A stretch of DNA of 64,000 nt from Bacteroidales bacterium. GTDB lineage: Bacteria > Bacteroidota > Bacteroidia > Bacteroidales > JAQXIO01. Under the pieces are notes generated by a model. The model saw only the letters and a list, made by a program, of their open reading frames with translations. It did not search any database and was not told the origin of the DNA. The translations under genes were made by a program, and so were the position numbers. The DNA lies in contig JAQXIO010000023.1 in assembly GCA_029007825.1 (NCBI GenBank), forward strand, positions 1 through 64,000, written 5' to 3'. Shown here one piece after another: positions 1-7,016 of this stretch; position 1 is the first letter of the stretch, and each line of letters starts with the position of its first letter.

Positions 1-1
1 G

Positions 2-1339
2 TTGGTTCACTATACGATAGCGGAAACCGTAAAAAGTTGGCAGCTAAATACGGCCACCTTTTCGAACCTTGTAAGCGGAACGGTCTACTACATATACGCC
101 CGTTGCCAAAAGACAGGAACGGCCGGAAACATCGTTTTCGACACAGTACAGCGAGCGGCAGACGGCGACCCTATATATTACTATTTCTTAGTGGGAAGCC
201 TAAGCAGCGCGATAACGGACACCGACGGAAAGCGGCCGGCGCGTCTTATTTCCCTAACTTATGGCGCAACGACCATTAACGGGCGTTTCATTACTACGGG
301 GCGAGTTCAGACGGGCGACGGGAATACATATATAGACCTTGACAACAACCAATTTAGGATAGGCAATGCAAACCGTGCGATAGAATACAACGTAAATAAT
401 TCCGGTAATGTAAAGATTACGAACGCAACGGTAGAGATAAAAAATACAGCCGGGCAAACTATGGTTTATTTTAGTGGTGCAGACGGTTCCGGCCGGCTTG
501 CCAAGGGGAATATTAGCTGGGATTCAGCCGGAAATATAAAAGCCAATGGCGGTACGTTTAACGATATTTTTGTAAATGGGGCTATGCGCACACCATTTCG
601 GGACGGGTATTTTATACTTGATAATACCGGCGGAATAAGTGTATCTATACCCGGTTTGCAAAATAATAACTGTATTGTAATACCCGGAGAAAGCAGTGGT
701 ATTTATACCGGATTTAATATGCCGTTTACAAAAGACTATAACGGATTTAGAGCTACTATACTTAATACGAATTGGGGGGCAGCAAAGGCAATAGGCCCTA
801 TTTCTGCTACGGCCCCTTCCGGGTACTATTTCCACGAAGACGGGGAAACTATTAGCGAATTGGTTATAGAAGCGAATGAAGGTGTAGATATTATAGGCGT
901 AGGCGAAGGTAATAGTTTCAAAGGGTGGTGTGTGCTTAATAGGTTCCGTTATGGTGTAGCAAATTCGGGGGAAGGTTTCCCCTTGAAAGCCATATTTGCC
1001 GGTAAGGTAGAGTTTTCTGGCGGCGTTCCACGTATTACCAAGCAAAAGAGGTATAACCAATATTGGTACGGAGCCGAAAATAAAAAATGTCAATTATCGT
1101 ATATGACGAACGCGCCACGTTATTGCACCATATCGTTTCCGCCCGGTACTTTTTCATCGGCCGATAAATACACGGTGCTATTAAGTGGAGAACTACTACG
1201 TAGCGATAACGGCCCCGGCGTATATGCGTCTGTAATTAAACGTACCGCAAATTCATTTACAGTATATACGGGCGACGACGCAAGCTGGAACGACGGTAAT
1301 TTTACATTCATTGTAATAGCTACCCACTTGTGGGAGTAG
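2..1339 (+). CDS. Phage tail-tip / fibre-like protein, C-terminal part (5' truncated)
   Basis: The reading frame is already open at the first base, so the true start lies left of the window and only about 445 residues are visible. The sequence is rich in Gly, Asn, Thr and Ser with short beta-strand-like repeats. A stretch near residues 95-120 (TGRVQTGDGNTYIDLDNNQF) is of the kind seen in tail-tip and central-fibre proteins of Bacteroidales prophages. There are no membrane segments. It is followed directly by the DGR target operon and lysis genes, the usual place for host-contact proteins in a tailed-phage map. Its role in adsorption is inferred from composition and position; no catalytic motif is visible. 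GC content is clearly above that of the host DNA to the right of 6.7 kb. Confidence 0.6.
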   Translation: MVHYTIAETVKSWQLNTATFSNLVSGTVYYIYARCQKTGTAGNIVFDTVQRAADGDPIYYYFLVGSLSSAITDTDGKRPARLISLTYGATTINGRFITTGRVQTGDGNTYIDLDNNQFRIGNANRAIEYNVNNSGNVKITNATVEIKNTAGQTMVYFSGADGSGRLAKGNISWDSAGNIKANGGTFNDIFVNGAMRTPFRDGYFILDNTGGISVSIPGLQNNNCIVIPGESSGIYTGFNMPFTKDYNGFRATILNTNWGAAKAIGPISATAPSGYYFHEDGETISELVIEANEGVDIIGVGEGNSFKGWCVLNRFRYGVANSGEGFPLKAIFAGKVEFSGGVPRITKQKRYNQYWYGAENKKCQLSYMTNAPRYCTISFPPGTFSSADKYTVLLSGELLRSDNGPGVYASVIKRTANSFTVYTGDDASWNDGNFTFIVIATHLWE

Positions 1340-1379
1340 AACCAATTGCGCAGGAAAGTTTTTAATATTTTACCAACAA

Positions 1380-1398
1380 GCGTATTATTATAATACGC
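1380..1398 (+). terminator. Small hairpin after the tail gene
   Basis: A perfect 8-bp inverted repeat (GCGTATTA / TAATACGC) with a 3-nt loop lies 40 bp after the tail-protein stop and just before a -7-like box. There is no clean T-run, so it may be a weak terminator or an RNA-processing hairpin separating the tail operon from the DGR target operon. Confidence 0.4.
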
Positions 1399-1405
1399 AA
1401 CGGGG

Positions 1406-1413
1406 TATTTTTG
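1406..1413 (+). promoter_or_regulatory. Candidate -7 box (TATTTTTG) for the DGR target operon
   Basis: TATTTTTG matches the Bacteroidota -7 consensus TAnnTTTG and lies 22 bp before the ATG at 1436. No good TTG element is visible about 20 bp upstream, so the assignment rests on one box and its position in the only sizeable gap between the tail gene and the next CDS. Confidence 0.35.
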
Positions 1414-1435
1414 TGTAACTTAATATTTCGACAAA

Positions 1436-1705
1436 ATGAGTACAACAAGAGGGGGCGAAACGGTTTCCGCCCAAATCGGAAGAATTGGCCCCATTGAAGG
1501 GCTAAGTACGGGTAACTTCAAAATGGAAGATACGCCGTTTAACATTAAGAACGACGGAGAAACCGCCGTAGTTCTTGAAGTAAACCTTTGGGGCATGGAG
1601 CCGGGCAAGTTCGTAGCTACGCGCTTCGAAACAGGTTGGAACCCCGAAATAGTCCGCGAGATTAAGCAAACGAGTATTAACGCTACCCTTGTTTGGGGGT
1701 ACTAA
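1436..1705 (+). CDS. Small phage protein of unknown function upstream of the DGR target
   Basis: An 89-residue soluble protein without signal peptide, membrane segment or recognisable domain; beta-type composition with a conserved-looking centre around residues 25-60 (FKMEDTPFNIKNDGETAVVL). It sits 13 bp before the ATG of the DGR variable protein and appears to share its transcript. Position suggests a small structural or decoration protein, or a partner for folding or attaching the variable protein to the virion. That role is inferred only from adjacency. The ATG at 1436 is the first in frame and follows a -7-like box. Confidence 0.6.
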   Translation: MSTTRGGETVSAQIGRIGPIEGLSTGNFKMEDTPFNIKNDGETAVVLEVNLWGMEPGKFVATRFETGWNPEIVREIKQTSINATLVWGY

Positions 1706-1718
1706 ATCTTATACGGCT

Positions 1719-3041
1719 ATGGGTTTATTGATTGGAGTAGGAAACACGAAGCCGACGTTTCCCTACGATTACTACTACGGTATAGAATGGGATTCTAACG
1801 TAGCTTCTTCGGCTTGTACCCGAATTGGTCGCCCGGAACTTCACGTTTCGTTGCCTATTCAAAGTAAAATGCGCCGTTGTGTCTTGCGCGACAACGGAAC
1901 GGTAGCTTATTACCTTCACGCGAACGACAGCACCAAGCGCGATACGGGAGCCGCCGCCAAACTTGACGGCACCGACGGGCAAGTAATGGTAGAAATTCCG
2001 GCCCACTACCGAAAGTTCGAGGTAGACGGTACTAAATTCCGGTGCCTTCTTTCCGAACACGCGCTACCGGGGTTCCATTTGGTGCAGCTTGCCTATCGTT
2101 CGGCTTACGAAGCGGCCGTAGACCGCACCGTATCGGCTACGCCGAAACTTGCAAGCGTCGTAAATACTTCTACGGCTTTCCGTGGCGGTAACAATACGGC
2201 CGGTTGGGACGGAACATATAGAAGCCTTTTAGGTATGCCGGCTACATCTATCAGCCTTACCAACTTTCGGAAGTATGCCCGGAACCGGGGGAATGCCGGC
2301 AAGAACGGGGCCGGTTGGAATTGCGACGTTTACGAAGTACAAAAAACTTGCTGGTGGCTTTACGCCGTCGAATACGCTAACTTTAATTGCCAACTTGCCT
2401 ATAACGCGGAACCTACAAGCGAAGGATATAAGCAGGGCGGATTAAGCCAAGGCGTTACCAATATGAGCGATTGGGGCGGCTATAACAGTTATAACCCTAT
2501 GGTTCCTTGCGGGGTTACTAATTCTTTGGGGAACAAAACCGGCGTAGTAAACTATACTTACAAGAAAAGCGACGACACCGACGGCCAAACCCTTAGCGTA
2601 CCCAGCTACCGAGGTTTGGAAAATCCTTTCGGGCACGTATGGAGTTGGACGGACGGATGCAAGTGCAATATTCAAAGTGCGGACGCGGGCGGCGTTAGTG
2701 AGTTCTTCGTATGTACCGACCCGGCCAAGTTCCAAGATAGTGACTATACCGACTACGAAAAACGCGGCGAGCTACCCCGCAATGAAGGTTACGTTAAAAT
2801 TATGATGATTGGCGAGTACGGCGAAAATATGCCGACAGCAGTAGGCGCAAGTTCTACAACCTATTTCTGCGACTACTACGCCAGAGGCATTCCCTCGTCG
2901 GGGTCGGTTACGCGGGGCGTGCTTTTCGGCGGTTGTGCGAATTACGGCGCGTTTGCCGGCTTTTCGTGCGCGTATGCGAATTGCGCGGCTTCGACTACGA
3001 GTGCGAATATCGGCTCCCGGCTTTGCTTTTTACCCGCTTAA
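1719..3041 (+). CDS. DGR variable protein (C-type-lectin / FGE-sulfatase-like fold)
   Basis: A 440-residue protein whose last 38 codons are the variable repeat of the retroelement. The central and C-terminal part carries the signature of DGR target proteins with a formylglycine-enzyme-like C-type-lectin fold: the run GLENPFGHVWSWTDG near residues 301-315, then Trp/Gly-rich segments, and a diversified tail that ends the protein. In known DGRs this fold displays the variable residues as a ligand-binding surface, in phages typically for receptor binding. I chose the ATG at 1719 because the only earlier start (TTG at 1689) overlaps the previous gene. The current variant carries Cys, Tyr, Phe and Ala at positions that are mostly Asn or Thr in the template. 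The receptor is unknown. Confidence 0.85.
   Translation: MGLLIGVGNTKPTFPYDYYYGIEWDSNVASSACTRIGRPELHVSLPIQSKMRRCVLRDNGTVAYYLHANDSTKRDTGAAAKLDGTDGQVMVEIPAHYRKFEVDGTKFRCLLSEHALPGFHLVQLAYRSAYEAAVDRTVSATPKLASVVNTSTAFRGGNNTAGWDGTYRSLLGMPATSISLTNFRKYARNRGNAGKNGAGWNCDVYEVQKTCWWLYAVEYANFNCQLAYNAEPTSEGYKQGGLSQGVTNMSDWGGYNSYNPMVPCGVTNSLGNKTGVVNYTYKKSDDTDGQTLSVPSYRGLENPFGHVWSWTDGCKCNIQSADAGGVSEFFVCTDPAKFQDSDYTDYEKRGELPRNEGYVKIMMIGEYGENMPTAVGASSTTYFCDYYARGIPSSGSVTRGVLFGGCANYGAFAGFSCAYANCAASTTSANIGSRLCFLPA
2914..3026 (+). repeat. DGR variable repeat (VR), 113 bp
   Basis: Direct comparison with 3508-3620 gives equal length and no gaps. I count 16 mismatches, and every one is at a position that is A in the template (A to T, G or C). 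Non-A positions are identical. The 3' end of the repeat (from about 3002) is almost unchanged and would contain the initiation-of-mutagenic-homing region. The repeat ends 12 bp before the stop codon of the variable protein. Confidence 0.93.
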
Positions 3042-3082
3042 AACGACACGCAACGGAACGCATTAACAAAGAAGGTTTAATT

Positions 3083-3128
3083 ACGGCGGGCTTTCGAATT
3101 AGCCCAAATTAGGACGAATGCCCGCCGT
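3083..3128 (+). other. Inverted repeat spanning the accessory-gene start
   Basis: Nine-bp arms ACGGCGGGC (3083-3091) and GCCCGCCGT (3120-3128) flank a 28-nt loop. The second arm begins with the G of a possible start codon at 3118. Some DGRs have a hairpin just after VR that aids homing; this one is 57 bp past VR, farther than usual, so it could instead control translation of the next gene. Confidence 0.45.
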
Positions 3129-3144
3129 TCAATTTTTCGCAAAA

Positions 3145-3486
3145 ATGGAAAACAACAACAGGCAGGACGACGGAAGTTTAGCTTTCTTGCAGATTGAGCC
3201 GGACGCGAATAACAAGCACTTCAATTGTTCGGAAATAACCCAGCAGAAGTTAATTAACCTTTCTTTTTGGGTTATCGACTTCTTGGACGACGTTAAAACG
3301 AAGTTCGGAACCGGTCGCTTCTTGGTTAAGATTAAGTTCAATAAAGAAGACCCGGATAAGGACGCGCGGAAGTTCTTTACCAATTCGCAGGAAATTAAAT
3401 ATATCCTTGGGAAGATTAAGGAGCGTAACGCCTTCCCGCGTAAGGTAACTATGCGGGCTTCGGGAACAAGGTATTATTTCGAGTGA
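3145..3486 (+). CDS. Putative DGR accessory protein (not recognisably Avd)
   Basis: A 113-residue, Lys-rich soluble protein between VR and TR, the place where DGRs usually carry an accessory gene. It lacks the four-helix look of Avd: the visible pattern is a helical patch (LINLSFWVIDFLDDVKTKF), then a basic beta-like segment (GRFLVKIKF) and a C-terminal basic stretch ending RASGTRYYFE. Basic charge would suit binding of template RNA or the reverse transcriptase, but that is inference from position. I prefer the ATG at 3145 (MENNN); an upstream in-frame ATG at 3118 overlaps an inverted repeat and would add nine residues. It ends 21 bp before TR. Confidence 0.65.
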   Translation: MENNNRQDDGSLAFLQIEPDANNKHFNCSEITQQKLINLSFWVIDFLDDVKTKFGTGRFLVKIKFNKEDPDKDARKFFTNSQEIKYILGKIKERNAFPRKVTMRASGTRYYFE

Positions 3487-3507
3487 CGATAAAGGCGGTT
3501 TACCCTT

Positions 3508-3620
3508 GGGGCGTGCTTTTCGGCGGTAATGCGAATAACAGCGCGAATGCCGGCTTTTCGTACGCGAATACGAATAACACGGCTTCGAATACGAATGCGA
3601 ATATCGGCTCCCAGCTATGC
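3508..3620 (+). repeat. DGR template repeat (TR), 113 bp
   Basis: This is the invariant partner of VR, about 480 bp downstream of it on the same strand and 112 bp before the reverse transcriptase. It contains 28 adenines by my count, concentrated in AAT/AAC codons when read in the VR frame, the hallmark of adenine-directed diversification. Sixteen of the 28 differ in VR. No CDS covers it, and the transcript from here towards the RT gene would be the template RNA. The spacer to the RT holds a small hairpin (TTGCCA/TGGCAA). Confidence 0.92.
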
Positions 3621-3732
3621 AGATTTTTAACAGGGTAAAAACCTTGCCACTTGGCAAAAAACAACAACTATTTAAGGGGTATTAGTAGGACTTCCCGAAC
3701 GTTCCCTAAGAAATCAGCAAACAGGTAGCGCG

Positions 3733-4743
3733 ATGAAGCGAATAGGTAACTTGTATGAAAAGATTTGTTCTATCGAGAACTTGCAGCTTGCGGACGAAAA
3801 GGCCCGTAAGGGTAAGTTACGCACGTACGGAGTTCTCGAACACGACAAAAACCGGGAAGCGAACCTATTGAAGTTACGCGAAACCTTGCTAAACGGTACT
3901 TTCCATACATCGAAGTACGACGTATTCACTATTTACGAACCCAAAGAACGGGAAATATACCGCTTGCCTTACTTTCCCGACCGTATTTTGCACCACGCTA
4001 TAATGAACGTCTTAGAGCCTATTTGGGTTTCGACCTTCACGGCGGACACTTATAGCTGCATTAAGAACCGGGGGATTCATGCGGCCGCGAAGAAGGTAAA
4101 ACAGGCCCTACGGGAAGACCCGGAAGGTACTACGTTTTGTTTGAAATTGGATATTCGCAAGTTCTACCCTTCGATTAACCACGACGTGCTAAAATCCATT
4201 CTGCGCCGCAAGTTGAAGGATAAAAGGCTACTTCGCCTACTTGACGAAATTATAGATTCGGCGGACGGCGTACCTATCGGAAACTATCTAAGCCAATATT
4301 TCGCTAACCTCTATTTAACCTACTTCGACCATTGGATAAAGGAACAGAAGCGGGTAAAGCACTACTTCCGCTACGCGGACGATATTGTAATACTTGCTTC
4401 GGATAAATCCTACCTTCATTCCTTAATGGGCGAAATTAGGGCGTATTTGGGGGATTTGAAATTAGAGGTTAAAGGGAATTGGCAAGTTTTCCCCGTAGCG
4501 GCTCGCGGTATCGACTTCGTAGGATATGTATTTTTCCACACGCATACCCGAATGCGAAAGGGCATTAAAAAGACTTTTTGCCGGCGGTTGGCGAAGCTGA
4601 ACAAACGGAAAAGGCCATTATCCGAAAAGGACTTTAAGCAGGCTATTTGCCCTTGGTGGGGTTGGGCGAAGTCTTGCGATAGCAAACACTTGATTAAGAA
4701 ACTTTCTAAAACATCGAAGTATGAAATCAAATTCAAACGATAG
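3733..4743 (+). CDS. DGR reverse transcriptase
   Basis: A 336-residue group-II-intron-like reverse transcriptase that makes the mutagenised cDNA from the template repeat. Visible motifs: basic N-terminus with RLPYFPDRILHHAI (77-90), first catalytic Asp in LKLDIRKFYPSI (about 138-148), the DGR-type motif 4 IGNYLSQ (182-188) in place of the QG of retroviral enzymes, and YADD (214-217) with two catalytic Asp. A basic thumb-like C-terminus follows. Length fits DGR enzymes, with no maturase or endonuclease domain. It starts 112 bp after TR, and its 3' end overlaps the next gene by 23 bp. All catalytic residues appear intact, so the element looks functional. Confidence 0.95.
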   Translation: MKRIGNLYEKICSIENLQLADEKARKGKLRTYGVLEHDKNREANLLKLRETLLNGTFHTSKYDVFTIYEPKEREIYRLPYFPDRILHHAIMNVLEPIWVSTFTADTYSCIKNRGIHAAAKKVKQALREDPEGTTFCLKLDIRKFYPSINHDVLKSILRRKLKDKRLLRLLDEIIDSADGVPIGNYLSQYFANLYLTYFDHWIKEQKRVKHYFRYADDIVILASDKSYLHSLMGEIRAYLGDLKLEVKGNWQVFPVAARGIDFVGYVFFHTHTRMRKGIKKTFCRRLAKLNKRKRPLSEKDFKQAICPWWGWAKSCDSKHLIKKLSKTSKYEIKFKR

Positions 4744-5128
4744 ACCGCCCATTTTGCAGGACTTGGGCAACGGCAGTTGGCATTACAACTACAATATTAC
4801 CGAAGTGGAAGTAACGCCGGAACCTATGGCCGAAGCAGAAGGCGACCAGGTACCGGCCGCAAGGAAGGCGTACGATTACGACACGGTGGAAGTATGGGGC
4901 CGGCCGGATTACGACAAATGCGTAAAGGCCGTTTTGCGTTCCCGCCGGGACGAAACCGAAGAATTTAGCCTTATCAATAAGTACAACGCTTTCGTACTTG
5001 GGCTATCGACGGACGAAGCGGACAAAACCGAATACGAAAATTACCTTAAAGAAGTGCTTGCGGTTAAAGCAATGGTTCGGGCCGACCTTGCCGCCGCCGG
5101 TATCGACGTAGGGGCAGCGGGAATTTAA
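4721..5128 (+). CDS. Phage protein of unknown function
   Basis: A 135-residue acidic soluble protein. Its start lies inside the 3' end of the reverse-transcriptase gene, implying translational coupling. No signal peptide or membrane segment is visible. The N-terminal third is Pro/Glu-rich, followed by a mostly helical part (residues 60-130). It stops 3 bp before the holin-like gene. The size, charge and location between the receptor-binding and lysis modules resemble small tail-fibre assembly or tail-completion proteins, but I see no diagnostic motif, so the function is unassigned. Confidence 0.55.
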   Translation: MKSNSNDRPPILQDLGNGSWHYNYNITEVEVTPEPMAEAEGDQVPAARKAYDYDTVEVWGRPDYDKCVKAVLRSRRDETEEFSLINKYNAFVLGLSTDEADKTEYENYLKEVLAVKAMVRADLAAAGIDVGAAGI

Positions 5129-5131
5129 GCT

Positions 5132-5623
5132 ATGGAAAATATCTTACAGACCTTCGGGCCGCAACTTATTATTATAGCTTGCGTTTACGCGCTTGTTTTG
5201 TTCGTGGTCTTCCTTGACCTTTGGGCCGGGATTCGAAAGGCCAAACAACGGGGGGAATATCGGTCTTCGTACGGATTGCGTAAGACAGTAGACAAAATAA
5301 GCCGGTATTTCAATATGATACTCGTAATTACATCTATCGACGTGGTGCAAATGTTGGCTATTACGCAGCTAAATCCGCAGACGAACCACACTTTACCGGT
5401 ATTGCCGTTTTTTACGTTTATCGGGGCTATGTTCGTGGGATTTATCGAATTAAAGAGTATCTACGAGAATAGCGAAGCCAAGGAGCGGGCCAAAATCGGG
5501 GATGCGGCTAAAATCCTTTCGCAAATCATCCAGCATAAGGACGAACAGGAGATTATAGCCGGGGTTATCGAGTATCTAAAAAAGGAAAAAGAGAAAGGGG
5601 GCGACAATGAAACTAACGCTTAA
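5132..5623 (+). CDS. Holin-like phage membrane protein
   Basis: A 163-residue protein with hydrophobic segments near residues 8-30, 58-76 and 86-106, a basic loop (RKAKQRGEYRSSYGLRKTVDK) between the first two, and a charged helical cytoplasmic tail ending KKEKEKGG. This layout fits a phage holin that permeabilises the inner membrane at lysis. It heads a tight cluster with a DUF5675 protein and a candidate spanin, and overlaps the next gene by 17 bp. No family signature was identified beyond topology and context, so another small membrane protein remains possible. Confidence 0.6.
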   Translation: MENILQTFGPQLIIIACVYALVLFVVFLDLWAGIRKAKQRGEYRSSYGLRKTVDKISRYFNMILVITSIDVVQMLAITQLNPQTNHTLPVLPFFTFIGAMFVGFIELKSIYENSEAKERAKIGDAAKILSQIIQHKDEQEIIAGVIEYLKKEKEKGGDNETNA

Positions 5624-6035
5624 ACGGCGATACTTCGCCGAAACCTATACTATCGGTACGCTGTTTATTGACGGGGTGCGTTTTTGCGATACCTTGGAAG
5701 ACAAGAACCGGGACGACAACCGAAACGGCAAATTTGACAATGGGGAACAGAAGGTAAAGAACGAAACGGCTATACCGTTCGGAACCTACGAAATAACCGT
5801 AAACCGTTCGCCGCGCTTCGGGCGCGACCTTCCTCGCCTTTTGAACGTACCGCATTTCGACGGCATTCTAATTCATAGTGGCAATACCGGTAAGGACACT
5901 TCCGGCTGTATTTTGGTCGGAGAAAACAAGGTAAAGGGGCGGGTTATCAATTCCACGCCTTACGAACTTGAACTTACAAAGCGGTGTAAGGCCGCAATAG
6001 CCCGGAAAGAAAAAATCACTATCGAAATCGTATGA
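5607..6035 (+). CDS. DUF5675-family protein, possible lysis or peptidoglycan-active enzyme
   Basis: A 142-residue protein matching the DUF5675 pattern: N-terminal beta-strands (LFIDGVRFCDTLED), a FGTYEITVNRSPRFG segment near residues 53-67, and a conserved ILIHSGNTGKDTSGCILVG block near 88-106. The His followed by Ser-Gly-Cys resembles the active-site block of YkuD-type L,D-transpeptidases. A peptidoglycan role is therefore plausible but not established for this family. In Bacteroidales prophages and integrative elements the family is often beside holin-like genes, as here. It overlaps the holin-like gene by 17 bp and the candidate spanin gene by 4 bp. Confidence 0.65.
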   Translation: MKLTLKRRYFAETYTIGTLFIDGVRFCDTLEDKNRDDNRNGKFDNGEQKVKNETAIPFGTYEITVNRSPRFGRDLPRLLNVPHFDGILIHSGNTGKDTSGCILVGENKVKGRVINSTPYELELTKRCKAAIARKEKITIEIV

Positions 6036-6652
6036 AAACAAGAACCTTTATAGCTATTCTTTGGGGGATTGCGGCCGTTTCTTTTATCGGGTGTTCCACG
6101 CCGCGAAAGTTGGCCGGCAGCACGAAGGAAACGGCTAAGACCGAAGAAAAGCGGAACGAAACGACGGCGGCCGAATTTCGCCGGACGGTAGACAATACGA
6201 AAACCGAAGGCGTAGAAGTAACCTATACGAAAATCGAGTTTTTCCCGCCGAAACCCGATACCCGGCAGGCAAAGCCGGACACTATGCAGGCGGGCGGCCC
6301 GTCTAATCCGGTTGCAGACACGCCCAAGAACCGGCCGAAGGAACCGAAAGAGAAGCAGCCGCCCGATACCGGAAGGCAGGGAGCTATTAAGAGTATCGAA
6401 ACCTTCACGGTAAGACAGAAGACCGAAGCGGCCGGAGTAACGCAGGAGGAACAGAAGACGGAGACGACCAAGACGGAAGAAGTGAACACGGACACCGATA
6501 GGGACACCGATATTACCGAAAAACCGGCGGCCGACCCGTACAGGTGGCGTTACATTTTCGGGATTTTGGTACTATTGGCGGTTGCCTTTTTCTTCCTTCG
6601 GAAGACAAAAGTATTTACGGCCGTAGCCGCCTTCTTCCGCAAATTGTTTTAG
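6032..6652 (+). CDS. Candidate unimolecular spanin (lipoprotein with C-terminal membrane anchor)
   Basis: A 206-residue protein with a lipoprotein signal peptide (lipobox FIGC, Cys21), a long hydrophilic Pro/Lys/Glu/Thr-rich middle (about 22-170), and one C-terminal membrane helix (YIFGILVLLAVAFFFL) with a short basic tail. An outer-membrane lipid anchor at one end and an inner-membrane helix at the other is the architecture of u-spanins such as T1 gp11, which fuse the two membranes at lysis. It is the last phage gene and follows holin-like and DUF5675 genes in overlapping array. Sequence similarity to known spanins is not expected, so the call rests on topology and context. Confidence 0.55.
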   Translation: MKTRTFIAILWGIAAVSFIGCSTPRKLAGSTKETAKTEEKRNETTAAEFRRTVDNTKTEGVEVTYTKIEFFPPKPDTRQAKPDTMQAGGPSNPVADTPKNRPKEPKEKQPPDTGRQGAIKSIETFTVRQKTEAAGVTQEEQKTETTKTEEVNTDTDRDTDITEKPAADPYRWRYIFGILVLLAVAFFFLRKTKVFTAVAAFFRKLF

Positions 6653-6668
6653 CGGAGATAAAAGGAAA

Positions 6669-6709
6669 GCACCCAAAAGGGCCTTAAAAATGGGTTCCTT
6701 TTTGGGTGC
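6669..6709. terminator. Bidirectional terminator hairpin at the phage-host junction
   Basis: The arms GCACCCAAAA and TTTTGGGTGC form a strong stem that extends by a few more pairs, 17 bp after the last phage gene. It can end phage transcription from the left and back up the tRNA terminator from the right. Confidence 0.65.
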
Positions 6710-6720
6710 CTTACTTGTAA

Positions 6721-6739
6721 AACCTTAATAATTAAGGTT
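6721..6739 (-). terminator. Terminator hairpin of tRNA-Ser(UGA)
   Basis: A perfect 9-bp inverted repeat (AACCTTAAT / ATTAAGGTT, 1-nt centre) lies 5 bp beyond the tRNA 3' end. Read on the minus strand it is followed by TTTT. Confidence 0.6.
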
Positions 6740-6744
6740 GTCAG

Positions 6745-6831
6745 CGGAGAGAGAGGGATTCGAACCCCCGGTACCCTTCCGAGTACAACGGTTTTCAAGA
6801 CCGCCGCTTTAAACCGCTCAGCCATCTCTCC
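6745..6831 (-). tRNA. tRNA-Ser(UGA)
   Basis: Read on the minus strand: the 7-bp acceptor stem GGAGAGA/TCTCTCC, a D-arm GGCTGAGC, an anticodon loop CTTGAAA (anticodon TGA) in a CGGT/ACCG stem, a long serine-type variable arm, and a T-arm GGGGGTTCGAATCCCTC. No CCA is encoded. Phage DNA abuts its 3' side, the usual arrangement at a tRNA integration site. Confidence 0.95.
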
Positions 6832-6873
6832 TGATAACCTTTTTTGAGTGGTTGCTTTCTCTGGAAAGCGTTG

Positions 6874-6903
6874 CAAAGGTACTATTTTATTTTTATTCTG
6901 CAA
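6874..6903 (-). promoter_or_regulatory. Promoter of tRNA-Ser(UGA)
   Basis: On the minus strand TTG (6901-6903), a 19-bp spacer, then TACCTTTG (6874-6881): a full match to the Bacteroidota sigma-ABfr consensus, 42 bp upstream of the tRNA 5' end. Confidence 0.65.
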
Positions 6904-6974
6904 GCAATAATCAGAGAAAATAATAAGTGCTTTTATTTCTTAAATTAATAAGATAGGACAAGACTTTTTATTAT

Positions 6975-6982
6975 TATATTTG
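6975..6982 (+). promoter_or_regulatory. Candidate -7 box (TATATTTG) of the thioredoxin-like gene
   Basis: TATATTTG lies 34 bp before the ATG at 7017, giving a short leader. No clear TTG element is visible at the expected distance. Confidence 0.4.
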
Positions 6983-7016
6983 TTATACGGATAAAGTCTT
7001 ATAAATAAACCGAAAT

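Noticed and set aside
524..1093. Minus-strand frame of 189 codons inside the tail gene
   Set aside because: Antisense to a continuous phage gene in a region where all other genes run on the plus strand.
2..1339. Possible second variable repeat in the tail protein
   Set aside because: I found no segment resembling the TR core (GGCGTGCTTTTCGGCGGT or GCGAATATCGGCTCCC) in this gene.
1..6744. Assignment to a Mu-like (hankyphage-type) transposable phage
   Set aside because: DGR content would fit, but no transposase gene or TG/CA phage end can be identified in the part visible here.
6649..6903. Minus-strand frame of 84 codons covering tRNA-Ser(UGA)
   Set aside because: It reads through the tRNA; the GEMAERFKAAVLKT-like peptide is the usual false ORF produced by a serine tRNA.
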